Source of the DNA: an uncultured Latescibacterota bacterium
Lineage (GTDB): Bacteria; Latescibacterota; UBA2968
Direction: 5' to 3'
DNA: 64,000 nt
Assembly (NCBI GenBank): GCA_958295785.1
Contig: OY282377.1
Coordinates: forward strand, 4,900,896-4,964,895
The translations under genes were made by a program, and so were the position numbers. Every line of letters starts with the position of its first letter. Positions within the stretch are counted from its first letter, which is position 1. Shown in pieces: positions 8,231 to 15,843 of this stretch. Under the pieces are notes generated by a model. It was not told the DNA's origin. It made no database searches and was given only the letters and a program-made list of their open reading frames with translations.

Positions 8231-9640
8231 GTGAAGATGTACGTTGGCGGTCAATGGGTGGATAAGGCGGAGAAGATCGACGTGGTCAATCCGTTTGACA
8301 ATGCGGTGGTGGATACGGTGCCAAAAGGCGATGTGGCAGATGCGGATGCGGTGATTGCATCGGCGGTGCGCGGGGCCAAAGCCATGGCGGCTTTGACGGC
8401 GTATGAGCGGTACGAAATTTTGCATCGGGCCGTGGATCTGATGGGCGAACGGGTCGAGGATTTGGGGCGCACGATTACGCTGGAAGAGGGCAAGGTTCTG
8501 TCCGAGGGCATTGGCGAAGCCAAGCGTTCGATTGAGACCATGACCCTGTCTGCCGAAGAGGCCAAGCGGCTGTACGGCGAGACCATTCCGCTGGATGGCG
8601 GGTCGGGGGTGCGCGATCAGTTTGGCTTTACGTTGCGCGTGCCATGCGGGGTGGTGTTGGCGATTACGCCGTTTAATTTTCCGCTGAATTTGGTGTGTCA
8701 CAAAGTGGGGCCGGCCCTGGCTGCGGGCAATGCGGTGATTGTGAAGCCGGCAACGGATACGCCGCTTTCCGCGCTGAAACTGGTCGAGATATTGGTGGAG
8801 GCCGGCGTGCCTGCGGAGGCGGTGCAGTGCATTACCGGGCCGGGAAGCACCTTGGGCGAAGCCCTGTGTTCGGATGGCCGCGTGCGAAAGATCAGTTTTA
8901 CGGGCAGCCGCGATGTGGGCGAGCAGATTTGCCACATGGCGGGCTTGAAGAAGGTGACGATGGAGTTGGGTTCTAACGCGCCTTTGATCGTGATGCCAGA
9001 CGCGGATTTGGATCAGGTGGCCGCCGCAACGGCAACAACGGGTTTTGCCAATGCCGGGCAGGTGTGTATTTCGGCGCAGCGGGTGATGGTCAACGATGCG
9101 GTGTATGGCGATTTTATCGACGCGTTGCGACCCAAGGTCGAGGCGTTGACGACGGGCAATCCCATTGCCGAGGGCGTGACGATGGGCCCGATGGTGCGGG
9201 AGAGCGATGCCGAGCGCGTGCAGGCTTGGATTCGGGATGCGGTTCATTCTGGCGCGCGTCTCGTAACAGGTGGCGAACGCGACGGGGCGATCCATCAAGC
9301 GACGGTGCTTGCCGATGTGGATCCGAGTATGAAAATTTCGTGCGATGAACTGTTTGGCCCCGCGGTGGGCATCACGCGGTTTGACGATATAGACGCTGCG
9401 ATTGCTATGGCCAATGATACGAATTACGGTTTGAGTGCGGCGTTGTTCACAAAAAATATCCACTGGGCCATGCAGTTTGCGCGGCAAGTGCATTCGGGCA
9501 ATATCCACGTCAACTGGGGCACGCAGTGGCGTGCCGATTTGATGCCTTATGGCGGGTTGAAGGAGAGCGGCATGGGCAAGGAAGGGCCGAAGTACGCGGT
9601 GGAAGAAATGACAGAAACAAAGATGGTGGTGTTTCATTAA
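8231..9640 (+). CDS. NAD(P)-dependent aldehyde dehydrogenase
   Basis: A 469-residue complete aldehyde dehydrogenase. TPFNFPLNLV near 145 is the cofactor-binding region, MELGSNAP near 242 carries the general-base Glu, GQVCIS near 276 carries the catalytic Cys, and ELFGP near 378 is the closing motif. GTG start with AAGGAGG 7-8 bases upstream. It oxidises an aldehyde to an acid in the cytoplasm. Pairing with the DapA-family aldolase suggests a semialdehyde from a sugar-acid pathway, as in alpha-ketoglutarate semialdehyde dehydrogenases, but lactaldehyde or GapN-like substrates are equally possible on sequence alone. Confidence 0.85.
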   Translation: MKMYVGGQWVDKAEKIDVVNPFDNAVVDTVPKGDVADADAVIASAVRGAKAMAALTAYERYEILHRAVDLMGERVEDLGRTITLEEGKVLSEGIGEAKRSIETMTLSAEEAKRLYGETIPLDGGSGVRDQFGFTLRVPCGVVLAITPFNFPLNLVCHKVGPALAAGNAVIVKPATDTPLSALKLVEILVEAGVPAEAVQCITGPGSTLGEALCSDGRVRKISFTGSRDVGEQICHMAGLKKVTMELGSNAPLIVMPDADLDQVAAATATTGFANAGQVCISAQRVMVNDAVYGDFIDALRPKVEALTTGNPIAEGVTMGPMVRESDAERVQAWIRDAVHSGARLVTGGERDGAIHQATVLADVDPSMKISCDELFGPAVGITRFDDIDAAIAMANDTNYGLSAALFTKNIHWAMQFARQVHSGNIHVNWGTQWRADLMPYGGLKESGMGKEGPKYAVEEMTETKMVVFH

Positions 9641-9717
9641 ACCACTTGTCGGTGCGTGCCCATCGCCATCCGAATGGGTACGCACTTCTCTTAAAATCAA
9701 ATTTGGAGGTGCTCATC

Positions 9718-9939
9718 ATGGCTGATACCCTGCCTTTCGGCGAAGTACTGGAAGTCGTCGATCAATTGTCGCTTCAAAAAAAAGAAGTACTGATTGAAGT
9801 TCTGAACCGCCGAATTATTGAAGCGCGTCAAGATGGCATCGGTTTCGAGGAATTGCGCCATCGTATTCAAGCATTGAACCTTTCCGAAGGCGGTCCCCAA
9901 GCTGTTGAAATAATCCGCGAGGAACGCGATGCCCGATAG
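9718..9939 (+). CDS. Small antitoxin-like protein paired with a PIN-toxin remnant
   Basis: A 73-residue protein beginning MADTLPFGEVLEVVDQLS. It is largely helical (DQLSLQKKEVLIEVLNRR, FEELRHRI) and ends with a charged EIIREERD segment. Many antitoxins of PIN-domain toxins in these bacteria have this layout. The ATG follows a GGAGGTGCTCATC leader, a strong ribosome-binding site, so I prefer 9718 to the longer frame. Its end overlaps by 11 bases the start of a truncated VapC-like gene, which is the main evidence for its role: it would bind and silence that nuclease. With the toxin broken it may now be an orphan. Confidence 0.6.
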   Translation: MADTLPFGEVLEVVDQLSLQKKEVLIEVLNRRIIEARQDGIGFEELRHRIQALNLSEGGPQAVEIIREERDAR

Positions 9940-10039
9940 AATAGTGGCCGATGCTTCGATGATCGCGGCATTTGCCTTTCAAGAAGAACGAGCGCGAGAA
10001 GCGGGTTCACTGCTTTCGACAATCGGCTGGACCGCGTAA
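9929..10039 (+). pseudogene. Truncated VapC-like PIN-domain toxin
   Basis: Only 36 codons (MPDRIVADASMIAAFAF... to a TAA). The start matches the first beta strand and helix of PIN ribonucleases, where VADAS contains the first catalytic Asp. The full domain needs about 130 residues. The three further acidic residues are missing, so it cannot be active. Overlap with the antitoxin-like gene is typical of intact vapBC pairs. The sequence after the stop runs into a terminator and then a convergent sulfatase. Confidence 0.6.
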
Positions 10040-10087
10040 GTCAGAACACGTTGTAGCAACCACCGCGGCGTCTTTCTTTTACAAAAA

Positions 10088-10120
10088 AACGGCTTCTCAA
10101 GAGAGAGGCCGTTTTCTTGT
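10088..10120 (+). terminator. Rho-independent terminator after the toxin remnant
   Basis: An 11-bp stem (AACGGCTTCTC with GAGAGGCCGTT, one G-T pair), an AAGA loop and a T-rich tail. It ends the plus-strand transcript before the convergent sulfatase gene. Confidence 0.8.
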
Positions 10121-10147
10121 TGTTGTTGAACTATTGGAACGCGCCCG

Positions 10148-11686
10148 CTAATTTTCTACGGGGCCGGCATACGGCGCGTGTTCAAACCGGCAGGGCGATT
10201 CGACGAGGCGGGGGTCGTTTTGGTCGCGCAGGGTTTGCATGAGGTTGGCCGCGAGTTCTTTGCGGATGGGGTCGTATTCGGGGTCATCGGCGATGTTGTT
10301 CATGTAGTGCGGATCGACGCGCAGGTCGTAGAGTTCTTCGCGCGGGCGTTTGCCAAAGCCAATTTCGAATACGGGGCGGATGGCGTCTTCTGCGCGGTGG
10401 TGAATCATATAGGCTTTTGTGGGGCTGGCGTCTAAGTCGGGATAGGCGATGCGCGTGTTCTGCGTGAGGTCTTCGACAGACGGGGCTGTTGCGTGGATGT
10501 CGTCGAGTCCCTGCGGGTCGCCCATGGGCCAGCGATCCGGGGCAAAGTTGTGGATGTAGAGAAAATCGCCGGTGCGAATGGCGCGTTGGGGATAGGGCAG
10601 TTGGCCTTCTCGCGCGGTGGCGACGTGTCGCTCGCGCCCGGTGACCACAAAGGTGCGCTGGGGATCGACTTGTCCATTTTGTTCGCTTTTGAGCACCGGG
10701 AGCAGGCTTTTGCCGGTCATGGTGGCGGGGATATCTACACCTGCGGCTTCGAGGAATGTGGGCGCGAGGTCCATGAGGTTGACAAAGTCGTGGACAGTGC
10801 GCCCTTTGGGGATGTGGTTGGGCCAGCGTGCGGCGAGGGCCACTTCGCAACCGATGTCGTAGAGGTTGCACTTGGCGCGCGGAAAGCCCGGAATCCCATG
10901 GTCGCCGCTGACGACGATGAGGGTGTTGTCGAGTTCGCCGATTTCTTCGAGGCGTTTGATCAACACGCCCAAGCCCGCATCCACTGCCTGACATTCGCCG
11001 AGGTAGTCGCACACGTCTTCCCGAACCGCGTGGACGTCGGGCAAGAAGTCGGGCAATCGGCCTTCGAGATCATCCGGGTCGAGGCCCCAAAGTGCTTTGC
11101 CCGATCCGCGTTCCCATGAGCGATGGGTGTTGGTGGGGCCCCACCAGTAGCAGAAGGGTTTGCCCGCGGACCTGGCGTTGAGGAAGGCGTTGAAGTTGTC
11201 GCGGGTTTCGTTTAAGAGAACTTGTTTGGCGGCTTCAACGCCCAATTCTTCGGCGTGTTCGGTGGCCCAATGGGAGAATCGCCGGTAGTTGGTGCCAGCG
11301 GATTCATAGCGCGTTCGTTCCGCGCCATAAGGGGCATTGGCGGTTTTTCCGGGGGACCAGACTTTGTACGTATAGCCGATGTGATAGCCGGCTTTTTCGA
11401 GTTCGAGCGGGTAGGTGGGAATGCGTTCGTCCCACAGTGCCCCTTGCAAAATCGCGCCGAGGCCGGTTTGCCAGAAGTATTGTCCCGAGAGAATGGAACT
11501 CCGGCAGGGCGTACAACTCGGCGCGGGTACAAAGGCGTTGGTGAACAAGGCACCTTCGCGGGCAATGCGGTCAAAGTTGGGGGTGTTGATGAGTTGGTTG
11601 AGCGAATTGGGGCCTTCAACGCGCCGATAGGCACTGGCATAACGGCCCCAGTCGTCGGCAAAGGCAAAGACGATGTTGGGTTGCAT
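10148..11686 (-). CDS. Type I sulfatase (formylglycine-dependent)
   Basis: About 512 residues from ATG at 11686. The start MQPNIVFAFADDWG gives the metal-binding DD pair, and CTPCRSSILSG at 58-68 is the sulfatase CxPxR signature, so Cys58 should be converted to formylglycine. SGDHG near 273 supplies further metal ligands. It hydrolyses sulfate esters, probably on a carbohydrate. I chose 11686 over the longer frame because GGAG lies 7 bases upstream and the family's proteins begin at this point. No signal peptide is visible, so an imported sulfated sugar is the likely substrate. No sulfatase-maturing enzyme gene is in the window. Confidence 0.9.
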   Translation of the reverse strand: MQPNIVFAFADDWGRYASAYRRVEGPNSLNQLINTPNFDRIAREGALFTNAFVPAPSCTPCRSSILSGQYFWQTGLGAILQGALWDERIPTYPLELEKAGYHIGYTYKVWSPGKTANAPYGAERTRYESAGTNYRRFSHWATEHAEELGVEAAKQVLLNETRDNFNAFLNARSAGKPFCYWWGPTNTHRSWERGSGKALWGLDPDDLEGRLPDFLPDVHAVREDVCDYLGECQAVDAGLGVLIKRLEEIGELDNTLIVVSGDHGIPGFPRAKCNLYDIGCEVALAARWPNHIPKGRTVHDFVNLMDLAPTFLEAAGVDIPATMTGKSLLPVLKSEQNGQVDPQRTFVVTGRERHVATAREGQLPYPQRAIRTGDFLYIHNFAPDRWPMGDPQGLDDIHATAPSVEDLTQNTRIAYPDLDASPTKAYMIHHRAEDAIRPVFEIGFGKRPREELYDLRVDPHYMNNIADDPEYDPIRKELAANLMQTLRDQNDPRLVESPCRFEHAPYAGPVEN

Positions 11687-11727
11687 GACGATCTCCATGA
11701 TTGATGAGGTGTTGCACATCTGCGGAA

Positions 11728-11755
11728 CGGGGTACAACTGCGTCAGTAGTTCATC
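11728..11755. repeat. GGGGTACAACTGC hairpin motif
   Basis: CGGGGTACAACTG followed by a short loop and an imperfect return arm (AGTAGTTCATC). One of six copies: also near 6490, 22848 (opposite strand), 36527, 45111 and 57451. It sits directly upstream of the sulfatase coding region. Confidence 0.6.
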
Positions 11756-11790
11756 CGTATAACTGAAGCACGCAGTTGCTTTTCGTCTAT

Positions 11791-11820
11791 TCGGGCGGGC
11801 ACTGGGGCACCGCCCCTACG
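11791..11820. repeat. Dispersed palindromic repeat, copy 3
   Basis: TCGGGCGGGCACTGGGGC then ACCGCCCCTACG, the reverse orientation of copy 1. It lies in the 267-bp gap between the FAD enzyme and the sulfatase; nothing else is recognised in that gap. Confidence 0.8.
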
Positions 11821-11953
11821 ATTTGTCCATTCGTCTGTCTATTCGTCTATTGCTCGTTGCGGTCATTGTAGGTTACGCCTGTGCGTGCTTTTTGTCGTGT
11901 ATTTTGGATGTGCTGAAAGGTTGCCGTTGATATACGCACACAATCCGGGGCTG

Positions 11954-13306
11954 TCAATCCGAAAGCCGAGCGTATTGGGCTGCGCCTTCGCCTGCGATGA
12001 GGCCGTAGGCGAGGCCCATGCTCAAGCCGCCCGTGTAGCCGCGGGTGTAGATGCCCCCGCAGTCGGCACCGGCCGCGAAGAGGCCGGGGATGGGGCGGTC
12101 GGTTTTGTCCAAGACTTGCGCGTTGGCATTGACTTTGGCGCCGCCGTAGGTAAAGGTGATGCCGGGCACGGTGCGGATGGCGTAATAGGGGGGCGTGTCG
12201 AGCGGGATGAGGCCGCCGGATTTGGGCACAGATAGGGTTTGCCCATTGCCCGAAGCGCAGGCCGCGGCGTATTCGGTCATTGTCTTTTCGAATGCGTGGG
12301 TGGGGATGTGCCAGCGGTTGGTCATTGTGCGGGCGAGTTCTGAAAGGGAGGGGGTTTCGATGACCTCGCCGCCCGCTTCGCGGATGTTTGTGACGCGGTC
12401 ATTGTCTGGGGCCGGCCATTGCGAGAGCGCGGCTTGGTTGTCGCGGATGTGTTGGTCAAAGACGAGGATGGCGGTGGCGCGGCGTTGTTGCACGAGGGTG
12501 TGGCAGGTGACTTCGTCGCCCAAATATTCGTCGTCGAATCGCTCGCCGTTGAGGTTGATCAACACGGCGTATTCGCTGAAGTCGGGTTTGACTTTGAGGA
12601 AATTGTGCAGGCCAACTTGCGCGGGAGGTGCGGGCAGGAGATGGCCGTAGAAGCGGTTGAACGGGCCGACGGGTTGCGCGCCTGCGGCAAGCGCGCTTTG
12701 GAAGCCGCCCCCTGTGTTTTGCGGCACGCCGCGCACGATCATGTGATCGGATTGCGTGCCAAAATATCGCGCCCGCAAGTTGGGGTTGCCCTGAAAGCCG
12801 CCAGTCGATAGGATGACAGCGCGGGATGTCCATTCTGAATGTGCGGTTTGAACGCCTGAGATGGGTTCGCCACGGCCGCCGAGCAATCCCCTCAAGTCGG
12901 TGTTTGTGAAGATGCGCCCGCCCCGCGCTTGAAATCGGTCGCTCAATGTTTCCATTGCCGTGCGCGCATCGGGCAGGAGTTGGTAGATGGTGCGCTGAAA
13001 TTTATAGGGGTTGGGTTCTTTGCGCGCTTGCAGGGAAACGCCTTGTTTGGAAAGCCAGTCGATGCCCGTGTGAAAATAATCGATCAGCGCCGCGCCGAGG
13101 GCCATATCGCCATGGGGTTGCACTTTGAGCCATTCGTCTGTGTTTGACGCACACCAGATCGTGCCGCCCGATGCCGCGGCTGATCCGCCGATTTTGTCGG
13201 CTTTTTCAAGAATGGCAACAGACGCCCCGTTTTCCCGAGCACGCAGGGCCGCGCACAACCCCCCAATGCCCGCGCCCGCGACAATGACGTCGTAATGGTC
13301 AGCCAT
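11954..13306 (-). CDS. FAD-dependent dehydrogenase (fumarate reductase/ketosteroid dehydrogenase type)
   Basis: 450 residues. VIVAGAGIGGLCAALRA near 6 is the Rossmann FAD-binding site and GGSAAASGGTIW near 42 is the FAD_binding_2 family's second contact. The C-terminus PGLFAAGADCGG...YTGGLSMG closes the FAD site. Members insert or remove a C-C double bond next to a carbonyl or carboxyl, as in fumarate reductase or 3-ketosteroid delta-1-dehydrogenase; the substrate here is unknown. ATG at 13306 follows AAGGAGAGAG. The longer upstream frame is rejected because it would run through the leader. It is probably monocistronic, as a terminator lies just upstream. Confidence 0.85.
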   Translation of the reverse strand: MADHYDVIVAGAGIGGLCAALRARENGASVAILEKADKIGGSAAASGGTIWCASNTDEWLKVQPHGDMALGAALIDYFHTGIDWLSKQGVSLQARKEPNPYKFQRTIYQLLPDARTAMETLSDRFQARGGRIFTNTDLRGLLGGRGEPISGVQTAHSEWTSRAVILSTGGFQGNPNLRARYFGTQSDHMIVRGVPQNTGGGFQSALAAGAQPVGPFNRFYGHLLPAPPAQVGLHNFLKVKPDFSEYAVLINLNGERFDDEYLGDEVTCHTLVQQRRATAILVFDQHIRDNQAALSQWPAPDNDRVTNIREAGGEVIETPSLSELARTMTNRWHIPTHAFEKTMTEYAAACASGNGQTLSVPKSGGLIPLDTPPYYAIRTVPGITFTYGGAKVNANAQVLDKTDRPIPGLFAAGADCGGIYTRGYTGGLSMGLAYGLIAGEGAAQYARLSD

Positions 13307-13373
13307 GCTCTCTCCTTTGCGCGATGACAAGGCGTGCATCCTAACGCGGTTTGCACCTGCTGTCAAGCGAAAC

Positions 13374-13408
13374 AAAAAAGGAGGCGACAGCACAAGGTGT
13401 CACCTCCT
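13374..13408 (-). terminator. Rho-independent terminator (minus strand)
   Basis: On the minus strand AGGAGGTGACA pairs with TGTCGCCTCCT (one G-T), followed by six T. It would stop leftward transcripts from the island before they reach the FAD dehydrogenase gene. Confidence 0.8.
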
Positions 13409-13431
13409 CGAAAAATGAATGTTGACCGTTG

Positions 13432-13537
13432 TAATACCAACTTGCTTTCAAGTTGTCCGTATCCTGCCTCCCATCAAGGATGAATGAGGAACAGACGTTC
13501 TGTACGGATCATGCGTTGCTTGTCTCAAGCGTTTGGC
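13432..13537. mobile_element. Left-end fragment of family-A MITE-like element
   Basis: Begins TAATACCAACTTG, then follows the full copy at 6286 closely through CGTATCCTGCCTCCC and the GCGTTTGG block, and diverges near 13537. The region from there to 13706 shows no gene. Confidence 0.7.
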
Positions 13538-13706
13538 CCTGTTTTCGCGCTTTGACAACTGCACATTCAAACGCTTCCCAAAGCTCTCGTTGTACGTTTT
13601 CAGGCTTCTTGGAGATTGTTGGACACATCAAAGTGATACTCCTTCACAGAATGCTATAAAGTCATTTCATCAAGACCAGTGCCCTTTTTTACCTTGCATT
13701 TGGCAG

Positions 13707-15419
13707 TTAGAAATTATCAACAATAAAGGCGATAATTTTTTCTTTTCTTTTTGCAATTATTTCCTTACTCCAGATCTCGTTCTTGGGATCTGGAACCAAC
13801 TGCTGAATCTCTCTTTGCTGTTCAAGACATCCATAGGATTTATGCTTCTCAGCGAATGGAAGATTGCCAATGGCACTATTGTGTGACCCGGATACGAGTA
13901 GGTAATTGCCCAAGCAATTGAGGTATTCATTTTTAAACTTTTCATCATATTCATCGTAGCCATGTGGTTTCTTTTGTGGTTCAGTACTTGGAGCAATGTG
14001 CTCCAACTCTGGATTTTCGATGTCGTCCAACCGACGAGGGGTATAACCTCGGTTGCCTTGCTGTTCCAAATGAATCTCATATTTCCAGAGCAAATATTTT
14101 GCAACTGGATTAGGTATCTCTCCTTGTAGCGACTCTTTCAACTTGTCATTGTTCCAATAAGCCCACCACCACCATTCCGATACTGTTTTCATTGACTCTA
14201 TCCGATCTATGATAGGTCTAATACATTTATTGCTTTTGTTGAACCCCTTAAATTTATCATTGATTCTTATACTCATATCAGCACGAGTTCCGATTAGACG
14301 ATGACGGAGCACCAGCTTTTCTAAAGACGAACATAATGTTGCTATATCATTCTTTGGCAGGCCATATTTATATGCCTTTATGATAAATGGGAGTGCAATA
14401 GCAATACCTCCAAGTGTTATCAGGGAATGTATTTCAAAGCAATTTCGCTCATCTTTGCCAAAGAACTCAGATAGATACTGAAAACTTTTTGCAAGCGAAT
14501 CTGTAAATTCTCGAATGAAATCAAGTGCCCCTTCTTCTGATAATTTTATATTTATTTTATCTAGAGCTAGAGCGTTGGTTTCTGAAAGTGAGTTAAAATA
14601 CACTCTTTGCGTATAAAGCAAAACATCGTCCTCATTGATATTATACTCAATCGAAGAGATTGATGAATAAATTTTCTCAAAACGATTCTTAATTTCCTTA
14701 ATAAGTGTAGATTTCTCATGACCGCCGTGCAGATGCACATTGTACATAAATTGAGCTTTTACAATCTCCAAGGTAGAGGGACGCTTACCCCTATTATTTT
14801 GAAATATAAACATTTGAATGGCTTCTGATTCATCTTGAACCTGATGAGTTGAGCAAGTTGATTTGCTAATTATGGAAAGCATTCTCGTCAGATATTCTTC
14901 ACATTTGCCTGATAGTTTTTCCTTGAAAAAATCAAATGCGCCAACAATACGGCGTTGAGATTCTGTATCAAGGACAGGGTGATCGCAATTTGTTCTTGCA
15001 ATTACATAGTCGACGAATAATTGATTATCGTAATCCACAGTGGAAAAACGGATTGTGCTACGCCGTTTGACCATGTCCTCATAACAATCTTCTTCATTCT
15101 CGCTCAAAGCTCTTATAGTTTTCAACTTTGCGAAAAGAGCCGACAAAAATATGACAATGGTTGTAAGACGCTGTTGACCATCTATCACGTAAAATTCATT
15201 ATCTTCCGCATTCCTTTTTTCAAAAAGAAAGTGACCAAAATAATACGGACTCCTTGCAATGCTTTTATTGTGTTCTTCCAAGTCTGACAGAAACACATCA
15301 GTATGAGTATTTCTATCTTCATTTTTACTGGGCGTATCCCATGAGTAAGCACGCTGATAGTTTGGCACGACAATTTTATTGCCAGCCATCATTTTTCTAA
15401 TTGTTGTTGATGCTTCCAT
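13707..15419 (-). CDS. GmrSD-like restriction protein (DUF262 plus DUF1524/HNH)
   Basis: 570 residues. The N-terminal DUF262 half has VPNYQRAYSW near 18, YVIDGQQRLTT near 76 and FQNNRGKRPST near 206, the GmrS-like nucleotide-binding signature. The C-terminal DUF1524 part has ELEHIAPST near 470 and LGNYLLVSGSHNSAIGN near 505, the HNH-type nuclease of GmrD. Single-chain proteins of this kind are type IV restriction systems that cut modified, often glucosylated hydroxymethylcytosine, phage DNA in an NTP-dependent manner. ATG preceded by AAGGAG. The gene is clearly more AT-rich than the metabolic genes, a sign of transfer. Its upstream DNA is repeated before the Mrr-like gene at 18577. Confidence 0.85.
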   Translation of the reverse strand: MEASTTIRKMMAGNKIVVPNYQRAYSWDTPSKNEDRNTHTDVFLSDLEEHNKSIARSPYYFGHFLFEKRNAEDNEFYVIDGQQRLTTIVIFLSALFAKLKTIRALSENEEDCYEDMVKRRSTIRFSTVDYDNQLFVDYVIARTNCDHPVLDTESQRRIVGAFDFFKEKLSGKCEEYLTRMLSIISKSTCSTHQVQDESEAIQMFIFQNNRGKRPSTLEIVKAQFMYNVHLHGGHEKSTLIKEIKNRFEKIYSSISSIEYNINEDDVLLYTQRVYFNSLSETNALALDKINIKLSEEGALDFIREFTDSLAKSFQYLSEFFGKDERNCFEIHSLITLGGIAIALPFIIKAYKYGLPKNDIATLCSSLEKLVLRHRLIGTRADMSIRINDKFKGFNKSNKCIRPIIDRIESMKTVSEWWWWAYWNNDKLKESLQGEIPNPVAKYLLWKYEIHLEQQGNRGYTPRRLDDIENPELEHIAPSTEPQKKPHGYDEYDEKFKNEYLNCLGNYLLVSGSHNSAIGNLPFAEKHKSYGCLEQQREIQQLVPDPKNEIWSKEIIAKRKEKIIAFIVDNF

Positions 15420-15484
15420 AAATTCTCCTTTGGTTATTGCGTTTGCAATTGAATTTCCAAGCCTCTCCTGTGAATGAATTTACC

Positions 15485-15540
15485 CTAAATAACGCTTTCT
15501 ATTTCGGATTGGGCTATGTCGCAGAGCAAGATAATTTCTA
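15485..15540 (-). promoter_or_regulatory. Shared upstream sequence of the two restriction genes, copy 1
   Basis: About 55 bp (AACGCTTT, GGATTGGGCT, GTCGCAGAGCAAGATAATT) recurs at 18640-18690. Each copy lies 70-110 bp upstream of a minus-strand restriction-type gene. It may carry a common promoter or operator, or be a scar of a duplication; no clear -35/-10 pair is defined. Confidence 0.55.
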
Positions 15541-15586
15541 CTCTCAGTCGGTGCATCGGGCGATTTTTGGCAGTTGAGCCGTGGTG

Positions 15587-15841
15587 TCATCCATTGGGCG
15601 CGAGCAAGCGTTTTGCCAACTCGAGGGCATCTACGGGCCAGAGGCTTTTGGGGCGAGGCCGGTATACGCTGGGTTGTCCTTCCTCTGGCCGGCAGTTGAG
15701 CGCGGTCTCAGTCCGCCGATTGGGCACGGCGTCCCCTGCGAATTGACCCAAGAGACATCCCTGCGCGCGGCAAAGCATGCCAGGGTCTTTGACATTGCGG
15801 AGAACGATCTTCATTTGAGGCCTAGATCCTGTTGTATTCAT
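15587..15841 (-). pseudogene. N-terminal fragment resembling ADP-ribosylglycohydrolase
   Basis: An open frame of 84 codons. RAQGCLLGQFAGDA near 25 matches the conserved opening of ADP-ribosylglycohydrolases (RxxGCLLGxxxGDALG), which remove ADP-ribose from proteins or DNA. After GDA the similarity fades and the frame stops after 84 codons instead of about 270, so the catalytic Asp pairs are missing. ATG at 15841 has GAGGAG upstream, inside the end of the M48 protease gene, so the two were probably coupled in one operon. The break falls next to the repeated sequence at 15485. The family call rests on one motif. Confidence 0.4.
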
Positions 15842-15843
15842 AT

